Notes under the pieces: model-generated
Told to the model about the DNA's origin: nothing
Databases searched by the model: none
Seen by the model: the letters and a program-made list of their open reading frames with translations, nothing else
Shown: piece after piece, positions 24,875 to 33,539 of the stretch
How the letters are laid out: every line of letters starts with the position of its first letter
Numbering within the stretch: the first letter of the stretch is position 1
Position numbers and translations under genes: made by a program
Source: Cohnella sp. SGD-V74
GTDB taxonomy: Bacteria; Bacillota; Bacilli; Paenibacillales; Paenibacillaceae
Assembly (NCBI RefSeq): GCF_003001675.1
Contig: NZ_PVYW01000029.1
Span: 32,456-96,455 of the forward strand
Reading direction: 5' to 3'
Length of the DNA: 64,000 nt

Positions 24875-25666
24875 TTATCCCTCTTTTCTTGTCGGGACTT
24901 GCTTCTCCTCCATTGTATCAGCGAATGGGCGACTTTCCCATTGTCGAAGCAAAGCGGCAAGCTCCTCCCACGTCACCTTGCGGTCGGGGTGAGGCGTCGG
25001 GACGGGCAGCAGCTGCCGGTGCTGCAGCCATTTCATCTGCTCGCTGACGAAGGACGACCAGTCGACCGTTCCGGCTTTCCGCGCGGCCGAACGGACGGAA
25101 GACGTCGGCTCCTGACGGTACACCGGCAGCTTGGGAGGAACACCTCTGCCGTCCCATTCCAGGACGCCGCGCCACATCGCCACCACATAGCAGCCATAGC
25201 CGGAATTGCCGTAATGCGACCACTTGCCGCTCAGATCCTCCCAGCAAGGGGCCTTGCCTCTCCAGCCGGAGCGCTCGATGTGAACGATGTGCCGATCGTC
25301 CGCCAGCTTCGTCTCGCCCGGAAGCGGCAGCGCGCTTGCCAGTGTATACAGCATCTGAATGCGGCTCTCGATCGCGGCTTCGTCGACCCACTGCGCTCTC
25401 ACCTGCGGCGCCCAGTCCGGACCGGACAGCTCCGCGGTCCACCATCTCGTATCGTACGCAGCCTGGCAGTACGCGACGTCTCCGCGAATCCCGTATTGGC
25501 GGCCGAGACGAATGTAGACCTCCGCCACATCCGGCGCCTGTGGATTTCTCCTTCTTGTATAGGCGAGCAACCGCTCCGCAGAACAGCACGGCTCTCCCGA
25601 CAAACTCAGCTTGCCCGTCGGCTCCAGCTCGGGATGACTCCGAAATACCGCATCCAGCTTCTCCAT
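24875..25666 (-). CDS. Glucosaminidase-like domain protein
   Basis: The region RLGRQYGIRGDVAYCQAAYDTRWWTAELSG and the later QWVDEAAIESRIQMLYTLAS follow the pattern of bacterial N-acetylglucosaminidase domains (GVRGDVAFAQALxET... and AQVQHLxAYA). The usual catalytic Glu of the ET motif appears replaced by Asp (YDTRWW). There is no signal peptide. I use ATG 25666, which has GAGGAGG 9 bp upstream, over an ATG at 25717 without a ribosome site. It is cotranscribed with the SDR-like gene. Activity on peptidoglycan is doubtful. Confidence 0.6.
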   Translation of the reverse strand: MEKLDAVFRSHPELEPTGKLSLSGEPCCSAERLLAYTRRRNPQAPDVAEVYIRLGRQYGIRGDVAYCQAAYDTRWWTAELSGPDWAPQVRAQWVDEAAIESRIQMLYTLASALPLPGETKLADDRHIVHIERSGWRGKAPCWEDLSGKWSHYGNSGYGCYVVAMWRGVLEWDGRGVPPKLPVYRQEPTSSVRSAARKAGTVDWSSFVSEQMKWLQHRQLLPVPTPHPDRKVTWEELAALLRQWESRPFADTMEEKQVPTRKEG

Positions 25667-25803
25667 CCGAGACGCCCTCCTCAGTGCTCGGACGGTTTGT
25701 CCGAGTTGTTCACTCATCTATATTCGGGAACGTCAAGGATTTGAACTTATTTGCCAACCTGATACAATTATATTCAGTTATTCACATCGTTATAAACACA
25801 TTC

Positions 25804-25841
25804 TGTGCATAACTCTGTGGGTAACTGGCTATTTATCCACA
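25804..25841. promoter_or_regulatory. Cluster of DnaA-box-like 9-mers
   Basis: Three matches to TTATNCACA occur in 38 bp: TGTGCATAA (25804-25812, reverse), TGTGGGTAA (25816-25824, reverse, one mismatch) and TTATCCACA (25833-25841, perfect). A weaker TGTGCACAG lies at 25846. They sit just before tadA and could bind DnaA for regulation or titration. Confidence 0.5.
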
Positions 25842-25897
25842 GACTTGTGCACAGTATGTTAACATCGAATGCACGTTCGTGGAGTAAGGGGACTGTT

Positions 25898-26362
25898 ATG
25901 AGTTTAATCGAAGAAGATGAACGTTGGATGAGGGAAGCAATTGCGCAGGCCAAGTATGCCGAATCGTTAGGGGAAGTTCCGATCGGCGCCGTCGTCGTTC
26001 GGGACGGCGTTATCGTGGGCGCGGGATACAATTTGAGGGAGCGCGATCGCGACCCGACCGCTCATGCGGAGATGATCGCCATTCGGCAAGCCAGCGAACG
26101 CCTCCAAGCCTGGCGGCTGCTGGGCTGTACTTTGTACGTCACGCTCGAGCCTTGTCCAATGTGCGCGGGCGCGATTCTGCAATCCCGCATCGAGCGAGTC
26201 GTGTACGGAACGACCGATCCGAAGGCCGGATGCGTAGGCACGCTGATGGATCTGCTGCAAGATTCCCGCTTTAATCACGCATCGCCTTGGACGTCAGGAG
26301 TGCTTCAAGCTGAATGTTCGGCTCTGCTTACCGACTTCTTCCGCAGGCTGCGAAGCCGATAA
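25898..26362 (+). CDS. tadA: tRNA-specific adenosine deaminase
   Basis: A 154-residue zinc deaminase that converts the wobble adenosine of tRNA-Arg(ACG) to inosine. The catalytic HAE is at residues 56-58 (TAHAEMIA) and the zinc ligands at Cys86 and Cys89 (EPCPMCAGAI); DPKAGCVGTLMDLLQ is also characteristic. The ATG at 25898 follows AAGGGGA. In many bacilli tadA is followed by the SRP RNA gene and dnaX; here neither is present and a convergent Spo0E-like gene follows, overlapping the 3' end by 69 bp. Confidence 0.95.
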   Translation: MSLIEEDERWMREAIAQAKYAESLGEVPIGAVVVRDGVIVGAGYNLRERDRDPTAHAEMIAIRQASERLQAWRLLGCTLYVTLEPCPMCAGAILQSRIERVVYGTTDPKAGCVGTLMDLLQDSRFNHASPWTSGVLQAECSALLTDFFRRLRSR

Positions 26363-26572
26363 TACGGATACCGGGCAGACGCTGTTCAACTTCCGGAGCT
26401 GGGATTCCTCCTTGCGAAGGCGCTGCAGTTGAACGATTAACCGGTCGGCCTCCTCGCTGACCGCCACGATCTCCGGGTCGGTCAGATTGCCGAGGTCGTC
26501 CGCCATTTCGCACAATCGACTCTGCAGTTGTTGGAGGCGAGTGATTAATTCGGTTGTCTCCAAGGTCGTCAT
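26294..26572 (-). CDS. Spo0E-like aspartyl-phosphate phosphatase family protein
   Basis: Residues about 8-55 form two amphipathic helices (ELITRLQQLQSRLCEMADDLG and LTDPEIVAVSEEADRLIVQLQRL) that fit the Spo0E family, whose signature is a S-x-E-x-D-x-L-I helix. SEEADRLI fits that pattern. Such proteins dephosphorylate Spo0A-P and delay sporulation. The protein is 92 residues, longer than usual, because a Ser/Gln-rich tail runs antisense into tadA. A strong GGAG-type site precedes the ATG. Family assignment is by motif only. Confidence 0.65.
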   Translation of the reverse strand: MTTLETTELITRLQQLQSRLCEMADDLGNLTDPEIVAVSEEADRLIVQLQRLRKEESQLRKLNSVCPVSVLSASQPAEEVGKQSRTFSLKHS

Positions 26573-26591
26573 CTGACCGCTCCTTTCCTCC

Positions 26592-26617
26592 TAGGGCGTG
26601 TATGCATACACGCCCTA
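26592..26617. repeat. MITE-a terminal-repeat palindrome
   Basis: A perfect 26-bp palindrome TAGGGCGTGTATG|CATACACGCCCTA, formed by the two terminal repeats of MITE-a with the interior deleted. It lies between the Spo0E-like gene and a two-component operon. Confidence 0.75.
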
Positions 26618-26827
26618 ACGGGTCGACCGTAGAAATTTGTCACACTCCGTCATTGAACGGTAGGATAATCGAACTATTCTCATTATAGGACAAAATTATC
26701 CAGTTATTTGTAGAATGCTGTCGAGATTTAACGCATAATTTCAAAGAATTTTCCGACAAACTCAGGAAATTGGAACTAGTTCCCAAGGAGCTTATTCTTC
26801 TCTTCCGCATAGAAAGGAGCACTGCCG

Positions 26828-27511
26828 TTGAGCCTTCGCATCCTGCTCGTCGAAGACGACGATTCCTTGCACCGCGGCATTCAGTTCACCTTGCAGCAAG
26901 AAGGCTTCGAGGTCATCGGCGCGCGCAGCCTGGACGAGGCGCGGAGCGCCCTCGGCAGCCATGAGGTCCATCTGCTCCTGCTGGACGTGCAGCTTCCCGA
27001 CGGCAACGGCTTCGACTTCTGCGAGCAGGTCCGGCGGGAGCGCGACGTCCCGATTATTTTCCTGACCGCAAGCGACCAGGAGTTCGATATCGTTCGCGGC
27101 TTGGACATCGGCGGCGACGATTATATTACGAAGCCGTTCCGCCTGCGCGAGTTCCTCTCGCGCATCCAGGCCGTGCTTCGCCGCAGAGGCCCTTCCGGAC
27201 GGACGGAGGATACGCTTGCCGCCGGTCCTCTGACGCTTCACGTCGGCGAGATGCGGCTGGAGAAGCACGGGCGTGATATCCCGCTAAGCGTGACGGAATT
27301 CCGCTTAATGCTGCTGTTCATGACGCATCCCCGGGCCGTGCTGTCCAGAGACCAGATTATTCGTCACGTATGGCCGGACGGCGCAGAAGTGCTCGACGAC
27401 AATACGGTGGCGGTGAACGTGCGCAGGCTGCGGGAAAAGGTCGAGGAAGACCCCCAGAACCCCCAATATCTCGTCACCGTCCGAGGAGCCGGATATCGAT
27501 GGAACGTCTAG
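26828..27511 (+). CDS. OmpR-family response regulator
   Basis: A 227-residue regulator with an N-terminal receiver (acidic pair in VEDDDS, phospho-acceptor Asp53 in LLLLDVQLPDG, Thr/Lys in LTAS and ITKPF). The C-terminal winged helix has LSVTEFRLMLLFMTHPRAVLSRDQIIRHVWP and VNVRRLREKVE...VRGAGYRW. Start is TTG 26828 with AAAGGAG upstream. The gene overlaps its kinase partner by 13 bp and precedes an ABC exporter. This is the RR-kinase-ABC/FtsX arrangement common for peptide-antibiotic or envelope-stress response modules in Firmicutes. Confidence 0.95.
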   Translation: MSLRILLVEDDDSLHRGIQFTLQQEGFEVIGARSLDEARSALGSHEVHLLLLDVQLPDGNGFDFCEQVRRERDVPIIFLTASDQEFDIVRGLDIGGDDYITKPFRLREFLSRIQAVLRRRGPSGRTEDTLAAGPLTLHVGEMRLEKHGRDIPLSVTEFRLMLLFMTHPRAVLSRDQIIRHVWPDGAEVLDDNTVAVNVRRLREKVEEDPQNPQYLVTVRGAGYRWNV

Positions 27512-28809
27512 AGAACGATAAAGTCGAATTCGCTCGTCAGTGGCGCAATCCTTCGCTTCGGAGGCTTGCTTTTATTTTGTCCTTGCTTCTCGTTCTATTC
27601 GTCGTTCTCGCTCTGCTCTACAGCCATCTATCGGCCGAGAGGCTGAAGAAGGACTGGCTGGACCGGGAAGCCGCGCTGCTGGGCAGCTTGGCCGAAGAGC
27701 ATCCCGAGCTGGCCGAGAAGTGGCTCAGCCTGCTGACGGCCTCCGGCTCGGCCTCGCCGGAGACTGCCGAGCAAGGGCTGGAGTGGCTTGAGCGCTATGG
27801 AATGAGCGCGAAGACGGATGAGCGCTGGATTCCCGCGCTGGGCGAATACCGCAGCCGCACGAACTGGACTCTGCTTCTCGGCGGCGTCTGCTTCGTCGCG
27901 CTGGCCGCCGCGCTGCTCTATCGCGAGAACGTCCGCCAATCCCGTACTCTGCGTCATCTCGCGATCGCGATGGAGGGCGCGGTGAAACGCAACGAACCGA
28001 TCGCCAGCCGCATTTACGAGGAAGGCGATCTCGGCCTGCTGGCCAACGGAGCTCAGGAGCTGTCCCAGCGGCTTAAGGAAACGATCGAGCAGCTTCATCG
28101 GGACAAAGCGTTCCTGAAGGAAACGGTAGCCGACATTTCCCACCAGTTGAAGACTCCCCTTGCCTCTCTCATGATCTACACCGATCTGCTCCAGGACGGC
28201 AAGCTCGACGAAGCTCACGCGGCCGAATTCATCGGGAGATGCCGCCGCGAGCTCGATCGGATGGAGTGGCTGATCCTGACTCTGCTCAAGCTGGCCCGGC
28301 TGGAAGCGAACGCCTTGGAGCTCAACGTCAAGACCGCGCCTCTGGCCGACACAGTGCGACAGGCAGTCCAATCGGTGAAGAGGTTGGCGGAGGACAAGGG
28401 CGTCCGCATCGCGGTCGGGGATTCCGACGCCTCACTCGCCATTCCCCATGATGCCCACTGGCTTGGCGAAGCATTGTCCAACCTGCTCAAGAACGCCGTC
28501 GAGCACAGCCCCGCGGGACGCGACGTCGTCGTGGAGTGGGAGCAGACCCATACGTTCACCCACCTTCGCGTGAAGGATCAAGGGCCCGGAATCGATCCCC
28601 GGCACTTGCCCCACATCTTCAAGAAGTTTTACCGGACGTCCGGCGAAGGCAGCGGAGTCGGGCTCGGCCTGCCGCTCGCCCGATCGATCGTCGAGAAGCA
28701 CGGCGGCGTCTTGTCTGCGACCTCCGGAGCGCCGGGCGGCACCGTATTTCACGTCACGCTGCCTCTGCATCCTTTTCCGTCGAAGACGGCGAACCTTACG
28801 GAACTGTAA
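27499..28809 (+). CDS. Sensor histidine kinase
   Basis: A 436-residue kinase. Two membrane helices at about residues 23-42 and 124-141 flank an ~80-residue external loop. His215 lies in VADISHQLKTPLASL, and the HATPase domain carries LLKNAVEHSPAG, KDQGPGIDP and GSGVGLGLPLA. The external domain is larger than in intramembrane-sensing BceS-type kinases, so it may detect its signal directly. It is translationally coupled to the response regulator. The target is likely the ABC operon immediately downstream. Confidence 0.94.
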   Translation: MERLENDKVEFARQWRNPSLRRLAFILSLLLVLFVVLALLYSHLSAERLKKDWLDREAALLGSLAEEHPELAEKWLSLLTASGSASPETAEQGLEWLERYGMSAKTDERWIPALGEYRSRTNWTLLLGGVCFVALAAALLYRENVRQSRTLRHLAIAMEGAVKRNEPIASRIYEEGDLGLLANGAQELSQRLKETIEQLHRDKAFLKETVADISHQLKTPLASLMIYTDLLQDGKLDEAHAAEFIGRCRRELDRMEWLILTLLKLARLEANALELNVKTAPLADTVRQAVQSVKRLAEDKGVRIAVGDSDASLAIPHDAHWLGEALSNLLKNAVEHSPAGRDVVVEWEQTHTFTHLRVKDQGPGIDPRHLPHIFKKFYRTSGEGSGVGLGLPLARSIVEKHGGVLSATSGAPGGTVFHVTLPLHPFPSKTANLTEL

Positions 28810-28849
28810 GAGAATCCCCCTTCGGCTTGTAAGGAGGCGCCGATATACT
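28795..28849 (+). promoter_or_regulatory. Candidate response-regulator operator and promoter
   Basis: CTTAC (28795-28799) and GTAAG (28806-28810) form an inverted repeat. A further GTAAG at 28829-28833 stands just inside the position of a weak -35, with -10 TATACT at 28844-28849. The arrangement suggests an activator-dependent promoter for the ABC genes, probably bound by the adjacent OmpR-type regulator. Confidence 0.5.
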
Positions 28850-28912
28850 GGGTTCATAGACGCCCGACCGGGGCCCGGTCGCGCGCGAATCCATCATCGG
28901 AGGACTTAAAAC

Positions 28913-29605
28913 ATGAATGTCATTAGCGTAGACGGCTTAAGCAAGAGCTACGGCAAAGGAACGACTCAGGTCAACGCGCTCCAGGACGTTTCCTTCCAGG
29001 TTAACCAGGGGGAATTCGTGGCCGTCGTAGGCGCAAGCGGCTCGGGCAAGAGCACCTTGCTGCATCTGCTCGGCGGTCTGGACAAGCCCAGCGGCGGTTA
29101 CGTCCACATCGACGGAGAAAATCTGTACGCGTTCAAGGAGAAAGAGCGGGCGGTGTTCCGCCGGCGCAAGATCGGATTCATTTTCCAATCATACAATCTC
29201 ATTCCCGTGCTGAACGTGGAGGAAAATATCCAGCTCCCGCTTCTTCTCGACCATCGCCAGCCGGACAAAGCCTACATTAACGATCTGATCCGCACGCTGG
29301 GCTTGCACGAGAGACGGAAGCATCTGCCTTCCGAGCTGTCCGGAGGCCAGCAGCAGCGGGTCGCCATCGGCAGAGCGCTCGCCTACCGGCCGGCCATCAT
29401 CCTTGCGGACGAACCTACCGGCAACCTCGACAGCGCCAACGGACGGGAAGTTATCGAGCTGCTGAAGCTCTCCGTGCGCCAATATCACCAGACCGTCATC
29501 ATCATCACCCACGACATGAATATCGCCGCCGAAGCGGACCGCGTTCTCCACCTTCAAGACGGCAGACTTCAGAGCGACACTCGGAGTCTCGGGAGGGGCG
29601 TATGA
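28913..29605 (+). CDS. ABC transporter ATP-binding protein (MacB/LolD type)
   Basis: A 230-residue ATPase with Walker A GASGSGKST (residues 40-47), Q-loop FIFQSYNLIPVLNVEEN, signature LSGGQQQRVAIGRAL, Walker B IILADEPTGNLDS and H-loop ITHD. The sequence belongs to the LolD/FtsE/MacB clade that partners with FtsX-type permeases. It overlaps the permease start by 4 bp. In this context it probably powers mechanotransmission or extrusion of a lipid or peptide across the envelope. Confidence 0.95.
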   Translation: MNVISVDGLSKSYGKGTTQVNALQDVSFQVNQGEFVAVVGASGSGKSTLLHLLGGLDKPSGGYVHIDGENLYAFKEKERAVFRRRKIGFIFQSYNLIPVLNVEENIQLPLLLDHRQPDKAYINDLIRTLGLHERRKHLPSELSGGQQQRVAIGRALAYRPAIILADEPTGNLDSANGREVIELLKLSVRQYHQTVIIITHDMNIAAEADRVLHLQDGRLQSDTRSLGRGV

Positions 29606-32151
29606 GAAGCTACGGCGCGATGGCGGGAAAATATTTGAAGCAGCAGCGCAAGCGGACGATTCTGACGATCGTCGGCATCGTTCTGTCCGTCGCCCTCATC
29701 AGCGCGCTCGGGACGATGGGTCAGACGCTCAAGGACAATCTGATCCAGAACACGAAGTACCAGGACGGGGCCTTCTACTTCGGCTACGACGAGCCGACCC
29801 CCGAACTCTACGACTCCCTGCGCAAGCATGTGCTCGTCGATCAGTTGGGCTACTACAGGGCCGGGGAACCCCGTCCGTTGGACAACTCGGTCGACGTAAC
29901 GATAGCTGAAGCGGACGGAGACGCCTTGCAATTGTTCCCGATTCATCTGTACAAGGGACGGCTGCCGGCAGCTCCGGACGAGCTTGCGGTTGAGCAGTGG
30001 ATCTTGGAGCGGCTGCCGGGAAGCCCTGGGCTGAACGGCTCGACGCAGCTGACCGGACCCGGCGGAGAGCCGCGCGATTACCGTATCGTCGGCATTCTCA
30101 ACAACGACAAGATCAGTCAAGTCAACGGAGATTCGTTGGCCTTCACGCTGGCGGACCCGGCGAACATGCGCATCGACGCGGAAGCGATCCTGCTCCTGAC
30201 GCTGAAGTCCGGCGTGGATATCAGCGATCAGATCGACGACTTCACCAAGCTGAACTCCAGTCTGTTCACGAACAACACCTTGCTCGCCTATATGGGAGAG
30301 TCCGGGGACGACAATCTGAACACGGCGCTCGCCGTCATTTTCGGAACGTTGATCGGTCTGGTCGTGCTGTCTACGGTCGCCGTCATCTATAACGCCTTCC
30401 ATATCGCGGTGCTGGAACGCGTCCGCCAGTTCGGCCTGCTCCGCACGCTTGGAGCCACACCTGCGCAGATTCGCAATCTGGTGCTGCGGGAAGCGACCGT
30501 GCTCTCCACGATCGGCGTTCCCGTCGGCTTGCTGGTCGGATGGTTCGGATTATGGTGCGCGCTGTGGCTCATGACGCAAGTCGGGTTGAAAATTCTCATG
30601 ATGGAGACGTTCGAGCTGACGTTCCACTGGTGGATCTTCGCGGGCAGCTTCGCGATCGGCTATGTTTCCGTCTATCTGGCCGCTTGGCTCCCGGCGCGCA
30701 AAGCATCGAGCGTCTCACCGGTCGACGCCGCGAAGGGCGCGGGCGGCATCGTCCGGGAAACTTATCGGCGAGCGCGGATTCCTTCCCTGCTGAGCCTCGC
30801 CGGAGTGGAAGGTCGCATGGCTTCGAACAACATTCGCCGCAACCGGACGAAGTTCCGGATTACGACTTTCTCGATCGTCATCAGCATTATGCTGTTTATC
30901 GTGTTTCACTATTTTACCCAGCAGATGTTGACCATGACGACCACGACGAACGAAGCCGATCGAATCGCGTTCGGGCTTACCCGGGCCGCTGTTGCGGACG
31001 AGAGCGGGAACGCTCCTGCTCCCGGAGAGCTGATTCCGGACGAGCTGGTCGAAGAGATCGGCGCGTTGCCCGGAGTAGAGAACGTCTACGGAGTATATCC
31101 CAGTATCACCTTTCCTTCGCTCGTTCCGGAAACGAAGCTGAACGGCGATATTCGCACGGACACTTCCGTGAACTACGAGAAAACGAACGTAGGCGGAGTG
31201 GAAAATAATCAGGTGTGGACGAGGATAGTGATTTACGACGAGGCCGGGCTCCAGCAGGCCGCCAAGTATCTGCATTCGGGAACGACCGATCCCGGTAAGC
31301 TGGCGGAGGCCGACAACGTGCTGCTCATTCAGACGATCAAGCCCGTTCTGAACAACGGCAAGCGGAAGATCATGGACTTGGCGCGGTATAAAGTCGGAGA
31401 CAAAATTTCCGTCTGGACCAATTCCGGTACTCCCGGGGAAGAGCCGAACATCCGGGAAGTGACGGTGGCGGGCATTCTGACGGAATCCCCGTTCGATTCT
31501 CCTTATCAGGGCAGTATGCTGACGATCATCTCGGCGCAGACGACGTTCGCCAAGCTGCTTGACGAGGCCGCCGGCGAGTATCCCCCGTCCGAGTACAACG
31601 CCGAGAGGCGCGGCCTGGAGATTGCGCTTCAGGACGGCGCAGACGCGGAGCCGATTCGCACGAAGCTGCAAGACATTGCGCGCTCCCATCCGGGAAGCAG
31701 CCTGAACGATTATGCCGAGCACCAGAAGGAGACGCGCAACTTCAACTTACAGATGCGAATCTTCGTCTACGGCTTCCTGGTCGTCATCGGCGTCATCGGC
31801 AGCCTCAACATCGTCAACACCGTGCAGACGAACCTGCTCCTGCGCCGCCGAGAGATTGGCCTGCTGCAGGCGGTCGGCATGACGATGGGACAGATCCGGA
31901 AGATGGCCACCTCGGAAGGCGTCTGGTTCGGCGTCATCGGCAGCTTCTGGGGCATTCTGCTTGGCGTCCTGATGAGCAGCTTCCTTCACAAGCAGCTGAA
32001 CAACGTGCAGGGCTTTCCGTTCCAATTCCCTTGGGGAGCCTCGCTGATCGCCTGCGCCGCCGCCCTGATCGTCGGCCTGATCTCGGTCCAAGGGCCGCTT
32101 AGGAAGATGGAGAAGGCGAACCTGCTCGAAGAATTGCGGGAAGAAGCATAG
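29602..32151 (+). CDS. ABC transporter permease with two FtsX domains
   Basis: An 849-residue permease. An N-terminal helix (TILTIVGIVLSVALISALG) and MacB-type external domain come first, then three helices near residues 235-365 (the FtsX motif RQFGLLRTLGATPAQIRNLV). A second helix (TTFSIVISIMLFIVFHYF, ~425) is followed by a large external domain and three final helices with the repeated motif RREIGLLQAVGMTMGQIRKM. Duplicated FtsX domains of this size occur in Gram-positive antimicrobial-peptide or lipid export systems controlled by a neighbouring kinase. Substrate not inferable. Confidence 0.92.
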   Translation: MRSYGAMAGKYLKQQRKRTILTIVGIVLSVALISALGTMGQTLKDNLIQNTKYQDGAFYFGYDEPTPELYDSLRKHVLVDQLGYYRAGEPRPLDNSVDVTIAEADGDALQLFPIHLYKGRLPAAPDELAVEQWILERLPGSPGLNGSTQLTGPGGEPRDYRIVGILNNDKISQVNGDSLAFTLADPANMRIDAEAILLLTLKSGVDISDQIDDFTKLNSSLFTNNTLLAYMGESGDDNLNTALAVIFGTLIGLVVLSTVAVIYNAFHIAVLERVRQFGLLRTLGATPAQIRNLVLREATVLSTIGVPVGLLVGWFGLWCALWLMTQVGLKILMMETFELTFHWWIFAGSFAIGYVSVYLAAWLPARKASSVSPVDAAKGAGGIVRETYRRARIPSLLSLAGVEGRMASNNIRRNRTKFRITTFSIVISIMLFIVFHYFTQQMLTMTTTTNEADRIAFGLTRAAVADESGNAPAPGELIPDELVEEIGALPGVENVYGVYPSITFPSLVPETKLNGDIRTDTSVNYEKTNVGGVENNQVWTRIVIYDEAGLQQAAKYLHSGTTDPGKLAEADNVLLIQTIKPVLNNGKRKIMDLARYKVGDKISVWTNSGTPGEEPNIREVTVAGILTESPFDSPYQGSMLTIISAQTTFAKLLDEAAGEYPPSEYNAERRGLEIALQDGADAEPIRTKLQDIARSHPGSSLNDYAEHQKETRNFNLQMRIFVYGFLVVIGVIGSLNIVNTVQTNLLLRRREIGLLQAVGMTMGQIRKMATSEGVWFGVIGSFWGILLGVLMSSFLHKQLNNVQGFPFQFPWGASLIACAAALIVGLISVQGPLRKMEKANLLEELREEA

Positions 32152-32167
32152 GCGCGTTGGCGCAAGC

Positions 32168-32226
32168 AAAAAGGCGACCCCTTGTTCGTTCTCCTCATAC
32201 GGAGAATCGCAAGGGATCGCCTTTTT
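32168..32226. terminator. Bidirectional terminator
   Basis: GGCGAcCCCTTG pairs with CAAGGGaTCGCC around an inner TTCTCC/GGAGAA hairpin. It is flanked by AAAAA and TTTTT, so it works for both the permease and the convergent LacI gene. Confidence 0.9.
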
Positions 32227-33244
32227 ATTCGTCGGCTTCGGCTTTGGCCGGGCCGCAGGACTCGCGCACGACCAGCTCCGTCGGCACAATCGCTTCCGGC
32301 GGAGCCAGCGTCTCGTCGGTAATAAGCTCGTCCAGCAGCTCGATCGATCTCCGTCCGATCGTCATCATATCCTGGCGCACTGTCGTAAGCGCAGGCTTCA
32401 CGTAACCGGCCAGCTCGATGTCGTCGAACCCCAGCACCGAGATATCCTCCGGCACGGACAGTCCCGCTTCCCGGATCGACTCGATCGCCCCAATGGCGCT
32501 CATATCCGAGCAGCAGACGACGGCCGTCGGCGGCTCCGGCAAAGCCAGCAGCCTCCTCATCGCCGCGTATCCCGCCTCGCGGGTGAAATCCCCTTCGGCC
32601 GCGTATTCCTCGCGATATGGAATTCCCGCCTGCGCCAAACCCGCTCTGAACCCTTCGAATCGGTGCACATTTACGTAAGAATCTTTGTTGCCGCTAATAT
32701 ACCCCACTCTGCGATGATTCAGATCGGCCAAGTAAGCGACCGCACGTTCCGTTGCCTCCCGGTTATCCGAGGTGATATATCCGGCGCGGCCTTCGCGGAT
32801 GTCCAGATCGATGAACACGGCGGGAATGCCGGATTCGATCAGCTCTCCGAAATCCGTGTTTTCATGCTGGAAGCCGAAGACGACGACTCCCTCGACGTTG
32901 CGGCTCTGGCAATGCCGCACGAAGCTGTACTCCTTGCTCCAGGACACCTGCGCCAGATAGATCAGATCGTAGCCTCTCGTCTGCAGAGCCTGCTCCATCC
33001 CCGCCACTATACGCGTAAAGAAAGGATGCGCCAGTCCCGTCGTCAGGAAAATCCCGATCGTCATCGAACGGCGGCCCACCAGCGACCGGGCGGCCAGATT
33101 CGGCCGGAACTGCAGCTCCTTCACATACTTCAACACTTTCTGCTTCGTCTGCTCGTTGACCGTCGTATAGCCGTTTAACACTTTGGACACGGTCGCCACC
33201 GACACTCCGGCCGCTTTCGCCACATCCCGTATGTTGGTCGCCAT
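32225..33244 (-). CDS. LacI-family transcriptional regulator
   Basis: A 339-residue regulator. The HTH and hinge helix are NIRDVAKAAGVSVATVSKVLNGY...RPNLAARSLVGRR. A periplasmic-binding-protein-like sugar-sensing core follows (IGIFLTTGLAHPFFTRIVAGME, VVFGFQHENTDFGELIESGIP, YISGNKDSYVNVHRFEGFRAG, VLGFDDIELAGYVKPALTTVRQ). It is divergent from the YesM/YesN-transporter-GH127 locus and probably represses it or the regulator's own gene until its sugar ligand is present. A palindrome at 33446-33473 is a candidate site. Ligand unknown; an arabinose-type sugar is suggested only by context. Confidence 0.93.
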   Translation of the reverse strand: MATNIRDVAKAAGVSVATVSKVLNGYTTVNEQTKQKVLKYVKELQFRPNLAARSLVGRRSMTIGIFLTTGLAHPFFTRIVAGMEQALQTRGYDLIYLAQVSWSKEYSFVRHCQSRNVEGVVVFGFQHENTDFGELIESGIPAVFIDLDIREGRAGYITSDNREATERAVAYLADLNHRRVGYISGNKDSYVNVHRFEGFRAGLAQAGIPYREEYAAEGDFTREAGYAAMRRLLALPEPPTAVVCCSDMSAIGAIESIREAGLSVPEDISVLGFDDIELAGYVKPALTTVRQDMMTIGRRSIELLDELITDETLAPPEAIVPTELVVRESCGPAKAEADE

Positions 33245-33539
33245 TCTCCGTCCCCCCGCGTCTCCGCCAATCTATCTCTTGATGTTACCATAAGGCCGGC
33301 GGATGTTTCTACAGGCTGCGGGCTGCATTCCGTATGGAAGTGCAACCAATAAATTGTCGTCCATTCTTCGCATGGCAGCGCTCCGTAATCGGACATGAGA
33401 GCCTTCCGTAAGATAATCGTTACTTAGCGTAATGCCGATATAGATTTGCGTTATCGTTGCTAACGAAACGCAAGGGAAGCTAGAATAGGGAGCATGCGGG
33501 GACGATTCGATTACGACTACAGGCTTAGGGGGCGGTCGC
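33245..33539. other. Divergent LacI / YesM intergenic region
   Basis: No gene is seen in this ~295-base region. It includes the palindrome listed separately and a TTAC..GCGTAA motif near 33420, plus a G-rich ribosome site (GGGGGCGG) before the TTG start of the kinase gene. Confidence 0.5.
33446..33473. promoter_or_regulatory. Imperfect palindrome, candidate sugar-regulator operator
   Basis: TTGCGT-ta-TCGTT-gct-AACGA-a-ACGCAA is symmetrical apart from one extra base. It lies about 65 bp before the kinase start and 200 bp before the LacI start. It could bind LacI or the AraC-type YesN protein. Confidence 0.5.

Noticed and set aside
25804..25850. Chromosomal replication origin
   Set aside because: No dnaA/dnaN genes and no AT-rich unwinding region with many boxes; only three or four boxes are present.
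26592..26617. Perfect palindrome as a simple terminator
   Set aside because: There is no T run on either side, and the sequence equals the two ends of MITE-a.
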